Source: Pseudomonas sp. S35
GTDB lineage: Bacteria; Pseudomonadota; Gammaproteobacteria; Pseudomonadales; Pseudomonadaceae
NCBI RefSeq assembly: GCF_009866765.1
Contig: NZ_CP019431.1
Location: 3,038,001 to 3,102,000 of the forward strand
DNA length: 64,000 nt
Direction: 5' to 3'
The position numbers and the translations under genes were made by a program. A model generated the notes under the pieces. It worked only from the letters and a program-made list of their open reading frames with translations, did not search any database and was not told the DNA's origin. Shown here piece after piece: positions 46,401-55,700 of the stretch. Each line of letters starts with the position of its first letter. Position 1 is the stretch's first letter.

Positions 46401-46864
46401 TCGGTGCATTGTTGAGCGGGGCGGGATCGACGATTCGGCCCTTGGTGCAGTCGACAAAAGTCGTCGCGCCCTTTGGTGCCAAGGCGTTTCGCGTGTTGGA
46501 GAAGGGCGTAACGGCCGTCAGCGCATTTTTGAACCCGCTGGATGGCGGGGCGGACTTGCTAGGCAACACTGCAAAAGGTGTGTTTGTGCTGCCCAATCTG
46601 CTCAAAAGCGCACCGAAAATAACGGTGCTTACCAATATGTTTGCGATAGAGGAAAAACTCCGGGCATTCCTGGGTGTGCATTTAGGCTTGCGTCAGCTCC
46701 AACAGCTAGAAACCACTGAGCAGAAGCCTGCGCATAACGGTCACAACCATGCCGTGCCGGTACACGCGCTGCAGGTCAATGGTCAGTGGTACGCGACCAA
46801 TCCGCAAAACGGCGCACCGATGGGTACGCCGTTGGATGGGTTCACGCTGTCGAGCGCAACGTAG
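43424..46864 (+). CDS. giant toxin-like protein 1, 'dermonecrotic toxin domain' (DUF6543) type
   Basis: A 1146-residue protein without a signal peptide. The first 60 residues are Pro/Ala-rich. A central region (about 430-600) with LLQIDPDAGKRRG, AGYDVYRA, IAHLFLASNAPEFLVRDI and LLDWGVMQG is collinear with the protein at 52736. A later block has LPLADRQALEYGSIELFTLRE and CAHNGKVSYFEVFAPK. A hydrophobic patch at about 960-1010 (LLSMIPFVGAIMELAKGN, then GALLSGAGSTIRPL) could insert into membranes. The C-terminus is short, ending YATNPQNGAPMGTPLDGF. I recall such Pseudomonas proteins as DUF6543/dermonecrotic-toxin-like, of unknown action. The ATG at 43424 has AGGAAA upstream; a start at 43385 is weaker. 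Confidence 0.75.
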   Translation: MSSIDSSVRASLLTPVAQPARQAPAVAPSVDSTLRHKREITPNPAAETGPQWTLQPVPEPSSDGDHQLQNALGTSAMRNPSDSLVQIPPDSLVYAGFCAVRSAFNTADMKAWLMSKGLALDTVVVGPDTVTGLVMGRGGATRKTFTLGDDSGWWQVSARLRAAVSALDVAGKGVVYMSAQSELFSRNALLRWYGITPPTQLDELDQVREALMESDWSGLSSELKNRLRSASLASIKAINLMDERAHLASGLRDFVRDKSDDEAISLANVRTPISPTAAPAVNAAVTAPIAEVLISQGLSEPKTGKEVRNVIRWLLTQMPPAPALGDYAQLISQPWAPGLLSQTDKRLVPQLIEDDGISQGSTASLLRALDFVGVLDDNTPEALRAQADHFLEQILGHRTALHWGEAAARSLSFQGASGAFALSAREAKQMALAAVLLQIDPDAGKRRGLIAGYDVYRAANSGMTMAEVRAQVEAHLSAHPLLDAQTVPLIAHLFLASNAPEFLVRDIAPTLRVGSTAWADLRLGVAFAERQGGAGCSRAMNYDEILALSRLDASTPEEAALLDNYGVDTLLDWGVMQGVYPRPQEERYTPQLHQQAAEAFQAQRDQLLQALEVFRVPLPTRRELATLHLKAVFPELSLEQLKALKVHIADRDELRNMALSEPRARSLIETYMTGELVKDRWMLLAPGEQAPQPAPAKTPSQFNRGLSPADRAVVDRNVQALNLKIANLPDVQAQVPGKVDAYLADLKQGLNTATRKLIAELPLADRQALEYGSIELFTLREQTDAVLIMEETPEQVEEGRGRKGTLIRCAHNGKVSYFEVFAPKMLIVKREDLPDQLALGGTLEDFVKTYGAWAPTDVQKQNGAVEPFDFNAYTSDAMPRPGVSSPRIIIEKLGDTLPATAPPAGHDSLPVPNSFSSARTEAIVQGIMEGNFIHHRDSVLKIAQGELPLEQQRQLSRANDRMLLSMIPFVGAIMELAKGNIVEGTRALVIDTVGALLSGAGSTIRPLVQSTKVVAPFGAKAFRVLEKGVTAVSAFLNPLDGGADLLGNTAKGVFVLPNLLKSAPKITVLTNMFAIEEKLRAFLGVHLGLRQLQQLETTEQKPAHNGHNHAVPVHALQVNGQWYATNPQNGAPMGTPLDGFTLSSAT

Positions 46865-46901
46865 AACGCTCAGGCCTGCGCACCGTGCCTAGGCATTTTG
46901 C

Positions 46902-47723
46902 TCAGTTCAGGCCCAGCTTGCCGCGCAGGGTCGACAGGTCTTCGGCCAAGGTGTTCACCGGACCGACCAACGCCTTACGGTCGTTTTCCTTCACGTTGTC
47001 GTAGGTCTGGAAGCCACCGTCCTTGGTCTTGTATTTGGCCAGGACCTTGTCCACGGTGGCGAAGTTTTTGTTGACTTTGGCCAGGAAGGCCTTGTCTTGC
47101 TTCTCGATCTGGCCACGGAACAGATCAACGATTTTTTTCGCGCCGTCGATGTTGCCCTGGAAGTCATACAGGTCGGTATGGCTGTAGCGGTCTTCTTCAC
47201 CGGAGATCTTGGTCGCGGCGACTTCTTCGAGCAGGGCTGCGGCGCCGCCGACGACTTTCTCCGGCGGGAAGGTCAGGCCGTCGACGCGGGTCTTGAGGTC
47301 ATTGACGTCGGCGTTGAGCTTGGCGGTCAGCGCTTGCAAACCCTTGGTCGAATTCTGCGAGAACAACGCGTATTCGATGCGGTGGAAACCGGTGAAGTCT
47401 TCGGCGGTCACGCCTTTTTCGTGGTCGTCGACGCGGGAGTCGATGGACGCATCCAGGTCACTGAACAGCTCGGCAATCGGCTCGATGGACTCATAGTGCA
47501 CGCGGGTCGGCGCGTAGAGCTTCTTGGCCGTGGCCAGGTCGCCCTTGTTGATGGCGTCGGTGAATGCTTGGGTCTGGGTCACCAGTTCACCGATTTCCTC
47601 TGTGACGTAGATCTTGTAGTCCGACACCGGCCCTACCAGGTCCAGCGGCGCCGTGGTGGCGGCGAAGGCGGCCAGGGGCGAGAGGGTCATTAACAACGAC
47701 AACGCGAGAGTCGATTTCTTCAT
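46902..47723 (-). CDS. efeM: EfeM/EfeO-family imelysin protein (no cupredoxin domain)
   Basis: A 273-residue periplasmic protein with signal peptide [18 protein letters not shown]. The M75 imelysin-like domain fills the rest: [49 protein letters not shown] holds the conserved HxxE-type metal site, then [13 protein letters not shown] and [18 protein letters not shown]. EfeM-type proteins bind ferric or ferrous iron and pass it to the FTR1 permease. It is the last gene of the leftward efeU-efeO-efeB operon, 28 bases after efeB, and duplicates the imelysin part of EfeO. Confidence 0.9.
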   Translation of the reverse strand: MKKSTLALSLLMTLSPLAAFAATTAPLDLVGPVSDYKIYVTEEIGELVTQTQAFTDAINKGDLATAKKLYAPTRVHYESIEPIAELFSDLDASIDSRVDDHEKGVTAEDFTGFHRIEYALFSQNSTKGLQALTAKLNADVNDLKTRVDGLTFPPEKVVGGAAALLEEVAATKISGEEDRYSHTDLYDFQGNIDGAKKIVDLFRGQIEKQDKAFLAKVNKNFATVDKVLAKYKTKDGGFQTYDNVKENDRKALVGPVNTLAEDLSTLRGKLGLN

Positions 47724-47751
47724 GGGACGGTTTCCGCTGTGGGGGTTGGTT

Positions 47752-49059
47752 TCAGGTGTTGGCAGTGGTTTGAGGGTGCGTGGCCGCGAGCAGCGTGCGC
47801 CCGATGAAATCCTTGGGGCCGGTGACCCCCGGCAAGGTGAAGAAGTACCCACCGCCGACCGGCTTGAGGTACTCCTCCAGGGGCTCGCCGTTGAGCCGGG
47901 TCTGCACGCTGATAAAGCCTTTCTCCAGGTCAGCCTGGTAGCAGATGAACAACAGCCCCATGTCCAGCTGGCCGTTTTTGTTGACGCCGTTGGAGTAGTT
48001 GAACGGCCGGCGCAGGATCAAGTTGGCCTGAGTCTGCGGGGTGCGTGGGTTGGCCAGGCGGATGTGCGCATCAAGCTTGGTCAACTTGCCTTGCGGGTCC
48101 TTGCTGTAGTCGGGAACCTGGCTTTCTTGCTGGCCACCCATCGGCGCGCCCGTGGTCTTGACGCGGCCGATGATGCTTTCTTGCTCTTGCAGGGGCGTGC
48201 GGTCCCAACGCTCGACGAAGTTGCGGATAATGCGCACTGCCTGGTAGCTGCCATGGGCCGCCCAGGCCGGTTCGTCGTTGCCCGGTTGGACCCAGACGAT
48301 TTGGTTCATCGCTTTATCGTCGTTGGAGTTCGGGTTGGCCGAGCCGTCACGGAAACCCAGGAAGTTGCGCGCGCTCTGCGCCGGCTCGCCGGGTTTGGCC
48401 GGCGCCTGTGGCGGCACGCTGCCTTCCTGTTTCCAGCGCACCAGCAACAGGTCGGGCAGGTTTTTCACGATGTCGCGCAGGGCGTGGATATTGGTGTCCG
48501 GGGTGTTGGAACTCAATTGCAGGCTGAGGTCGCCGTGGCATTGCGCTGGCTCCAGCGCATCGTTGGGGAAACCGACCATGCGGCTCAGGCGCTTGGGTTT
48601 GGCGGCGCCCAGGCCGAAACGCTCATCGAACAGCGATTCGCCGACGGACACGGTGATGGTCAGGTTGTCCGGGGTGACCACCGGGCCAAGGATCCCGGAA
48701 TCGGTGGGCGGCAACTTCGGATCGACTTGCTCCACGGTGCCGCCGGTCATCAGGAAACCGATGCGCTCGTTCAAGGTGCGGAACAGCCGCTCCAGGTCTT
48801 CGCGGTCACTGGCCAATACGTCGAATGCCACGATCATGCCGCAGGCCGGGCGCGGGGTGACGATGCCGCTTTGGTGCTGGCCGAAAAAGTCGTGATGGTC
48901 CTGGGTCTTGTCACTGCGCGGTGCGGTGGTGACTTGTTCTTGCGCTGCGGCGGCCATGGCCGGGCAGCTCAGGCTGCTGCCGGCAATCGCTGCGCCGGTG
49001 GCGGCCATGCCCAGCAGGACACGGCGGCGTTGTAGATCAAACTGTGCTGAATCACTCAT
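47752..49059 (-). CDS. efeB: EfeB, Dyp-type haem peroxidase with Tat signal
   Basis: A 435-residue DyP peroxidase. The start has a twin-arginine signal ([19 protein letters not shown]). The catalytic motif is [10 protein letters not shown] (GxxDG) near residue 240; the proximal haem histidine is likely in the NIHALRDIV segment. EfeB is exported folded and, with EfeU and EfeO, helps to take up ferrous iron or draws iron from haem. The ATG at 49059 begins just before the signal. It lies 14 bases after efeO. Confidence 0.93.
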   Translation of the reverse strand: MSDSAQFDLQRRRVLLGMAATGAAIAGSSLSCPAMAAAAQEQVTTAPRSDKTQDHHDFFGQHQSGIVTPRPACGMIVAFDVLASDREDLERLFRTLNERIGFLMTGGTVEQVDPKLPPTDSGILGPVVTPDNLTITVSVGESLFDERFGLGAAKPKRLSRMVGFPNDALEPAQCHGDLSLQLSSNTPDTNIHALRDIVKNLPDLLLVRWKQEGSVPPQAPAKPGEPAQSARNFLGFRDGSANPNSNDDKAMNQIVWVQPGNDEPAWAAHGSYQAVRIIRNFVERWDRTPLQEQESIIGRVKTTGAPMGGQQESQVPDYSKDPQGKLTKLDAHIRLANPRTPQTQANLILRRPFNYSNGVNKNGQLDMGLLFICYQADLEKGFISVQTRLNGEPLEEYLKPVGGGYFFTLPGVTGPKDFIGRTLLAATHPQTTANT

Positions 49060-49073
49060 GTGTGCGGTCGTCT

Positions 49074-50276
49074 TCACTGCAGGCCGGAGAGGCCAAGGGC
49101 GGGGTCGATTCCATCGAGTGCAACGGCCAGAGCCTTGGCCTTGTCGGCGATCTGCTTGCGCTGATCGGCGTTTACGCTGTCGTACGTGACATAACGGTCA
49201 TCGACCTTGAACCCAGCGAGTTCGGCGTCGAAGGCGGCGAGGGCGCTGTCAATCTTCGGCAACAGGTCGGCGGCGGATTTGCTCAACAGTGCACGCATCA
49301 ACTCGACCACTTTGTGCGCTGCTTGCAGGTTGGCGGCGAAACCGTTCAGGTCGACGTGGCTGTAGCGTTCCTCCTCACCGCTGACGGCACGTACATCGGC
49401 CAGGCTGTTGAGGTTGCGCACCACGATGCTCACCAGTTGCTCCGGTGGCAGCGACTGGGCCAGCAGTTGCTGTTTAAGGCTAGTGACATCGGTGACCAGG
49501 CGCTGCGCCAGCGGGGCCAGGCCATCAAGGCTGCGTTGCTGGAACAGGCTGTATTCGAGGCGATGGAAGCCGCTGAAAGCTGGGTCCTGCTCGCGTTTTT
49601 CGAAGTAATCGGCGCGGGCGTTGATTGCGTTGTCCAGCTCCGCCAGGCGTTGGGACGCGGGCGCCAGTCGCTGGTAAGCCTCACGGGCCGGAACATACAG
49701 CGCCTGGGCTTGTGCCAGGTCACCAGTGTTGATCGCTTGCTGCAGGGCGGTCACGGCCTTGACCAATGCGCTGCCCTGGCTGCTCAGGTAGACCCGGAAC
49801 TCCGATAACGGGCCGATAAACGCCACCATCGACGGCTTGGCTTTTGCCTGGGCGTCAGACTCCGCAGTTGGCGTTACATGCAACGTGCCACGGGGGTTGC
49901 TCAGCAACCCACAGGTGATCGCATAGTCGCCGGGCAGCAGGTTGGCGTTGATCACTTGGCTCAGGCCGGGGGCGATGTTTTCCCGTTCCTCGACCACCAG
50001 CACGCCGTCGAGGATTTCCCATTCCACGGCGCGGTCGGAACGGTTGATGATGCGAAAGCTCGCCCGCCCGGCCGGGACCGTCAACGCGTTTGGCTCGCAG
50101 GCGTGGCCATGGATGGTCACGGCGATTTCATTGCTGTTGGTCTGGCGCTTGGCGGCGGCCAATTGCGAGGCGTAGTAGAACAGGCCACCGGCGGCGATCA
50201 TCACGACCACCGAGCCGGCCACCGCCCAGCGCAGGGCGCGGGGAGGCGAGGCAGGTTGAGGCGTTGGGTTGGACAA
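49074..50276 (-). CDS. efeO: EfeO, cupredoxin plus imelysin iron-binding protein
   Basis: A 400-residue protein. An N-terminal helix (AVAGSVVVMIAAGGLFYYASQLAA) anchors or exports it. Residues about 45-130 form a cupredoxin-like domain (EIAVTIHGHACEPNALTVPAGRASFRIINRS, then ITCGLL); the remainder is an M75 imelysin domain with VPAREAYQRLAPASQRL, SGFHRLEYSLFQQ and GEEERYSHVDLNGFAANL. It binds iron in the periplasm for the EfeU permease. It begins 10 bases after efeU. Confidence 0.93.
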   Translation of the reverse strand: MSNPTPQPASPPRALRWAVAGSVVVMIAAGGLFYYASQLAAAKRQTNSNEIAVTIHGHACEPNALTVPAGRASFRIINRSDRAVEWEILDGVLVVEERENIAPGLSQVINANLLPGDYAITCGLLSNPRGTLHVTPTAESDAQAKAKPSMVAFIGPLSEFRVYLSSQGSALVKAVTALQQAINTGDLAQAQALYVPAREAYQRLAPASQRLAELDNAINARADYFEKREQDPAFSGFHRLEYSLFQQRSLDGLAPLAQRLVTDVTSLKQQLLAQSLPPEQLVSIVVRNLNSLADVRAVSGEEERYSHVDLNGFAANLQAAHKVVELMRALLSKSAADLLPKIDSALAAFDAELAGFKVDDRYVTYDSVNADQRKQIADKAKALAVALDGIDPALGLSGLQ

Positions 50277-50286
50277 GAGACGGTCC

Positions 50287-51132
50287 TTACTGACTGGAAA
50301 CGGAAGAGGGCGTGTTGGCAGGCTTGGCCGGTGCCGCAGGCAAGAAAAACATCACCAGCGCCACGACCAGGTAGATCAGGTAGGCGCCCAAGGTACTGAC
50401 GGTCGGCGCTTCCTGGTAACCGAACATGCCGGCCAGTACCGAACCCAGGGGGCTGTCCATTGGCAACCCGGCGCTGAAGTCGAACAGTACGGTTTGCAGG
50501 CGGTTCCACACGCCGGCTTCATGCAGCGCTTGCACCGAGTTGGCGAGGATGCCGGCGGCAACCACCAGGATAAACAGGCCGGTCCAACGGAAAAACGCCC
50601 CCAGGTTCAAGCGCATGCTGCCGGTGTAGATCAGAAAACCCACGATGATGGCCAGGATCAGGCCAAGTAGGGCGCCAATCGGCGCGCCGGGGCCTTCACT
50701 CTGCTGGAACACCGCGAGCAGGAAAAACACGGTTTCCAGGCCTTCACGGGCCACGGCGAAAAACACCATGAGGATCAGTGCCGTGACCTGGTGTTTGGAA
50801 CCGGTCAACGCCTGATCAAGGGAAGCGTGCAGGGAATGCTTGATGGAGCGCGCCACCTTGCGCATCCAGAACACCATGGAACTGAGAATGCCCACGGCCA
50901 CCAGGCCGACGATGCCTTCGAACAGTTCCTGTTGTTTCTGCGGGAACTCGGCGCTGACCAGTTCCAGGCCGCCGCCGACCAGCAAGGCCAACGCAGCAGC
51001 GAGGAACACCCCGATCCACACCGCCGGCATCCACTGGCCACGGCCGGTCTGTTGCAGGTAACTGGCGATGATGCCAACGATCAACGCTGCTTCAATGCCT
51101 TCGCGCAGCATGATGAGAAAGGGGACAAGCAT
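50287..51132 (-). CDS. efeU: EfeU, FTR1-family iron permease
   Basis: A 281-residue inner-membrane permease with about seven helices. The two REGxE motifs that carry iron are LREGIEAALIVG at residues 9-20 and AREGLETVFFL in the middle. A charged segment near the C-terminus may face the cytoplasm. It moves iron delivered by EfeO/EfeB. First gene of the operon; a Fur-type box lies 44-56 bases upstream, so iron repression is expected. Confidence 0.95.
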   Translation of the reverse strand: MLVPFLIMLREGIEAALIVGIIASYLQQTGRGQWMPAVWIGVFLAAALALLVGGGLELVSAEFPQKQQELFEGIVGLVAVGILSSMVFWMRKVARSIKHSLHASLDQALTGSKHQVTALILMVFFAVAREGLETVFFLLAVFQQSEGPGAPIGALLGLILAIIVGFLIYTGSMRLNLGAFFRWTGLFILVVAAGILANSVQALHEAGVWNRLQTVLFDFSAGLPMDSPLGSVLAGMFGYQEAPTVSTLGAYLIYLVVALVMFFLPAAPAKPANTPSSVSSQ

Positions 51133-51172
51133 TCGGCACCAAAGCGTAACTAGATAGGAGCCTAAGTTGTAA

Positions 51173-51191
51173 CATAATGATACTCATTACT
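51173..51191. promoter_or_regulatory. Fur box before efeU operon
   Basis: CATAATGATACTCATTACT contains AATGA-TAC-TCATT, a close match to the Fur consensus, and stands at the promoter position of the leftward efeUOBM operon. Confidence 0.75.
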
Positions 51192-51247
51192 AAACAAGCA
51201 ATCTTGACGTTTGCTGAACAGTGGCTGAACGGCCCAGAGAAGGCCGC

Positions 51248-51490
51248 TCAGTAGTCCTGTCCGATGGCTTGGTTGTAGGTATCCACCAGCAATTCAAAGC
51301 GCCGTTGAGTTTCAAAGTAATCAGCGTCCAACTGCTCTGGGTCGGTGGTTTCGCTTGAGTGTCGGGCGAGTGTTTGCAGCGCGCCAAGGTAGTCGTAACC
51401 GGGTTGTTTTACCCGTTGCCATAGCTATTGGCGCTTGATACTGCGTGTATCGGCGTCGGACGGCACCCCAAGCACTTCCCAGCAACTCAT
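51248..51490 (-). pseudogene. J-domain-like gene remnant with internal stop
   Basis: Read leftwards from an ATG at 51490, the frame starts SCWEVLGVPSDADTRSIKRQ, the beginning of a DnaJ-type J domain, then meets a TAG at codon 22 (51425-51427). The same frame continues for 58 more codons to a TGA at 51248, with ALQTLARHSSETTDPEQLDADYFETQRRF, which lacks the HPD motif. The gene is therefore decayed. It lies upstream of the efe Fur region and opposite the AraC gene. Confidence 0.6.
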
Positions 51491-51620
51491 CGGATGAGCG
51501 CCCTGTTGGTAAAAATCCCGGCGCAGAATACCCGAGAGCCCCACCGACATGCCTACTCTTTTGCGGCGTGACTGCCTAAGATGGCGGCACTTCACGCCAC
51601 ACAGGACACGGACTGTACCC

Positions 51621-52637
51621 ATGTCGGAAAAAGACACCATCTCCATCCACCTCCTGCGCGAGGCCTTGTTGCAGAGCTGCGCAGCCGGTGTGGCCACGGT
51701 GGAGGTCTTGCGCAAAGTCGGGATTGACCCGGCGCTGCTGGAACTGCCCAGCGCTCGGGTGCCGGCCAGTGCTTACGCACGGTTGTGGCGTTTGCTGGCG
51801 CGGCGAATGGACGACGAGTTCTTTGGCATGGACCCGCGCAAGCTCAAGTCCGGCAGCCTGGCGTTCCTGTGTCGTGCCGCCATCGCGCAACCCACCCTGG
51901 CGACCGGCCTGGAAACGGGCTTGGGCTTCCTTTCGCTGATGCTGGAGTGCATGCCTGCCCACCTGGTGCGCCAACAGAGCCTGGCGCAAATCGTGTTGCT
52001 GGAGCCTGAAGATGAGCCCAAGCGCGCCTTTACCTATTTCACCTACTGGATGATCGTGCACGGCGTCGCCTGCTGGCTGGCAGGGCGGCGCATTCCGATC
52101 CTGGCCATCGAATTGCGCTGCTCGCCGCCGGATTTTTGTGACGACTACCAGGTAATGTTCTCCGACAACCTGCGCTTCGATCGACCGCGAACGCGCATGA
52201 TCTTCTCTGCCGATTGCCTCGACCTGCCGATCAAACGCAGCCCGCAGGAACTCCAGCGTTTCCTGGCCCACGCGCCGGCCAATATCCTGGTCAAATACCG
52301 CGACCCCGACAGCCTGGCCGCTCGTGTCAAACACGATCTGCGCCAAATGCCGCCGGACACTTGGCCGGAAACCGAGGGCCTGGCGGCCACCTTCTGTATC
52401 TCCGCTTCCACGCTGCGCCGTCGTCTGGCGGAAGAGGGGCAGACCTACCAAGGCCTCAAGGACAGCGTGCGTAAAGAACTGGCAATTGTGTGGTTGGCGG
52501 AGCCGCAGATCAGCTTTGCCGAGATTGCGGCGAGGCTGGGATTTGCGGACACCAGTTCGTTCTACAAGGCGTTTCGCAAGTGGGCGGGATCGAATCCGGG
52601 GCATTATCGGAGCTTGATTCTCGGAGACCTCCGCTAA
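51621..52637 (+). CDS. AraC-family regulator with Arabinose_bd-type N-domain
   Basis: A 338-residue regulator. The N-terminal part (LLREALLQSCAAGVATVEVLRKVGIDPALLELPSARVPASAYARLWRLLARRMDDEFFGM) is the OruR/ArgR-like ligand-binding domain; the C-terminal part has two helix-turn-helices (FCISASTLRRRLAEEGQTYQGLKDSVRKELA and SFAEIAARLGFADTSSFYKAFRKWAGSNPGHYR). The ATG at 51621 gives the family length. It is the gene directly before giant toxin-like protein 2, same strand, 98 bases apart, so it may control that gene; this is inference. Confidence 0.88.
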   Translation: MSEKDTISIHLLREALLQSCAAGVATVEVLRKVGIDPALLELPSARVPASAYARLWRLLARRMDDEFFGMDPRKLKSGSLAFLCRAAIAQPTLATGLETGLGFLSLMLECMPAHLVRQQSLAQIVLLEPEDEPKRAFTYFTYWMIVHGVACWLAGRRIPILAIELRCSPPDFCDDYQVMFSDNLRFDRPRTRMIFSADCLDLPIKRSPQELQRFLAHAPANILVKYRDPDSLAARVKHDLRQMPPDTWPETEGLAATFCISASTLRRRLAEEGQTYQGLKDSVRKELAIVWLAEPQISFAEIAARLGFADTSSFYKAFRKWAGSNPGHYRSLILGDLR

Positions 52638-52735
52638 TCAGCGTAGCGGACTGCTGACGGCCAAGACTTTTCCGATCCCATCTCTGCGCTCACAGGGGGA
52701 AGGTAGGCGCCCGTCAACCGTTGGAGCCCGATTCC

Positions 52736-55700
52736 ATGCTGACCAAGGTCGTTTCTACGCCTGAACGTATTGTCAGGAATGTCCCACCCGCAGATGCCCA
52801 CACACCCTCCGACCGCCCCACGGCGCCTGTACGCCCGGAGCCGTTTCTGCGTGCGCCGACCATAGAACACCACGTCGCAGGGAAGTTGCAGAGCATCAGT
52901 GACTTTTCGCAAGCGATGCTCGACACGGCTGTACTCCATGCCAGAAATAAGGAACGTTGGGTTGTCGCCCTGGAGCAGAGCGTGCAAGGCAAGGCTGACC
53001 AGGACACGATTGATATCGGCAACCTCCGCTTTTCGAGTATTGCCGGGTCAACTCTGGCGGCCCAGGTACAACGTGGGCGCAATGCCCTGGTCGCGCTGGC
53101 TAAGCGCCCAGGCATGCAGGCCGTGTGGCGCAAGTATGTTGCCAATGGGCACGCGCCCCATCTGCGAGTCTGCGATGGGCGTCTGAATGTATTGGGTAGC
53201 GCCGGACGCTGGATCGACCTGACCGACGAGGTATCAGCCCAACCCGGCTTGAAGAAGCGTGTTGACAGGCTGGTGCGGATGGCGCGCGCCACCGGGAACA
53301 TTTTGCATTCCACGGGGGAAGTCGACGCCTTGCAAGTATTGCGCGTGATGTTACCCAACGTGGACGGGCACAGTGCACCTCGCCCGGCCAAGGACCTGCG
53401 CATCCTGATCGACTGGCAGCGTCACCCGTTACCTCCCAGCCCGCCAATGGGTAACTATACCGGCCAATGGCTGGCGCCGGACTCACCCGTGAAACTCAGC
53501 GTGCAAGACCGCGAAAGACTGGTTGAGACCTGTGAGCGCATTGTCGGCCCGCATTGGTTGGACAAGCAGCAGTCGCTCACTGGCAACCTCAATGCGCGCA
53601 TCCTTGGGCTGTTAAACAGGCAGGCCGCGCTTAGCGGGGAGCGCCTGCAACGCTTGCCGGAGGGCTTGAGTGCTCCTCAACCGGCTGTTCGCCAAGAGTC
53701 ACTCAAGCAGTTGCTGATCACCGGGCATCTGTTGCGCATTGATCCGCACGTGGGGCAACGCAGAAATCACGTGGCAGGTTTTGACGTGTACGCGGTGCAA
53801 CGCACAGGGCTCAAGATGGCCGATGTGCGCAATGACTTGCAGATGCACCTGATGCGAAACAAGGGGGTTCATCCGGCTGCGGTGCAAGCGGTGGCGCATC
53901 TGTTTCTGGCGACGGTCGCTCCGGAATTTCTGGTGCGTGATATCCCAGAGACCCTGCACATTGGCTCCCCTGCGTGGCTGGCATTAAGGAAGACCGTTGC
54001 TTTGCTTGAAACGCACGCACCCGGCTCAAGTCGGACGCTGACCTACGCCCAGGTGCTGGAACGTGCGGTTCTGCAACCGCCAACGCAAGCGCTGGTGCCA
54101 CTGTTTCAGGCTGCCGAGGCAGACCCATTGCTCGATTGGAGTGTGTTGAACGGTGTGATCGCGGCCCGCTCGGACGACGATTACAGCGTGGAAGACCTGC
54201 GCAAGAGCACTCAGAAATACCACGAGTACATCGAGACCACGCAAAAGGCTTCCGTGGTCCTGGATAGCCCTCCCGTGACGCGCAGAGCACTGGCCCAGGC
54301 GGATCTCAAGGCGACTTTCCCTGGCCGTGACCTGGAGGCGCCGGTGCAAAGAGAAACATACCCGCTGCCTTTTTTTTTGGATGACCCGGAGTACGAGCTG
54401 AGCTTGACTGACCTGCACATGATGGGTGAGTTGAAGAAAGGTGAGGACCGGGCTCGCGCCGCTAGGGGCCCCTTCGGGTCGCTTATCACGCCAGTGGGTA
54501 AGGCGCTTGCCGAACTGCGACCCGGCTTCAATCAGCTCCGGCTTACCCAAGACACCCTCGACTCGTCGGTAAAACGGGGTGTCGACAAGTTCAGTGCGGC
54601 AATCACCACACGGATAAAGGATATCTTCAGCAAAATGCCTTATTCGGACCGGCACCTGTTGGAGCGTGAAGAGTTGACGTTCTACACGGTTGAAGCCGAG
54701 TCAATCACCGGCGACGGGAAGGCCATCAACGGCGCGGATGAGCAAGCGCAGCGTGTACGAGCACGCTATGGTTTTATCGTCCAGGCGGGGCAGGGCGAGC
54801 GGGCAACGTTTTTTGAGTTTTGGCCCTTGAGGGGCGAATACTTTGAACGTCCCGAGTTCCAGCAGGCGCTGGACCAAGGCGAAGCAATGGTGCCACGGGT
54901 ATGGGTGATCAAACTGCTGTCGCACGTTGACAGCCCAGGTGCGGGGAAGTCCGAGGTACAAGTGCGTGCCCTGCGCGAAACCCTGCCGGCCGGCAACGGG
55001 CGTGAGCTGTTGGCGCCGGGTGGCTACTTTTCGCAGAAAACCCGGGACTTTGCGGCTTATACCCAGCGCCATGACTTGGTGCTCAGTCAACAGGAACTCT
55101 TGGACGCTGCGATGGGGCAGACCCCGCGGGAGCGTTTTGACGCGCTGACACAGGAGGCGACAAAGGCCATTGAAGACCTGCTAATCCCGTTCAAGGGATG
55201 TTATGACGACATCACCTGCGGGCGGGTCAAGACCGACTTGGGCGCATTGACCGGGTGCGCGCTCGATGTCGTGATGATCGGCTCTGTGGCGGGGGGCGAG
55301 GCCTTGAAAGGGGCGCAGGTTATCAGCCGGGCAGACACGGGACTGTCCAGGGTCTCGGCCGCGGCGAGGACCTTTGGCAAATTGACCCAGAATGTGTTGA
55401 ATCCTCTTGCGGGCCTGGAGCAGCCTTTACTGAACGGCCAGGAATGGTTGAGCAAACGTGGCTTTTTCCGTCTGGGCCAGCCCGTGGGCGAGGCTCGTGC
55501 GACCTGGCAGGCCAGGCTGGAAGACCAATTGGGTGCCCAGCCGATTGAGGTCCAACGCCCACGGAAAATGCGCAGGCCATCCATTGACAATGAGCACGTG
55601 GCCCCACGCGAACCTGCTCATTTGCCGGCGATAAAACCCGCCGAAGCAGCCGTCGCAACAACCCCGCTCGAACAAAGCCGTCAAGCCATCGAGCGCGCGC

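Noticed and set aside
51190-51387. A 65-codon - strand frame upstream of efeU
   Set aside because: It overlaps the J-domain remnant in another frame, starts at TTG, and runs up to the Fur box; composition is not protein-like.
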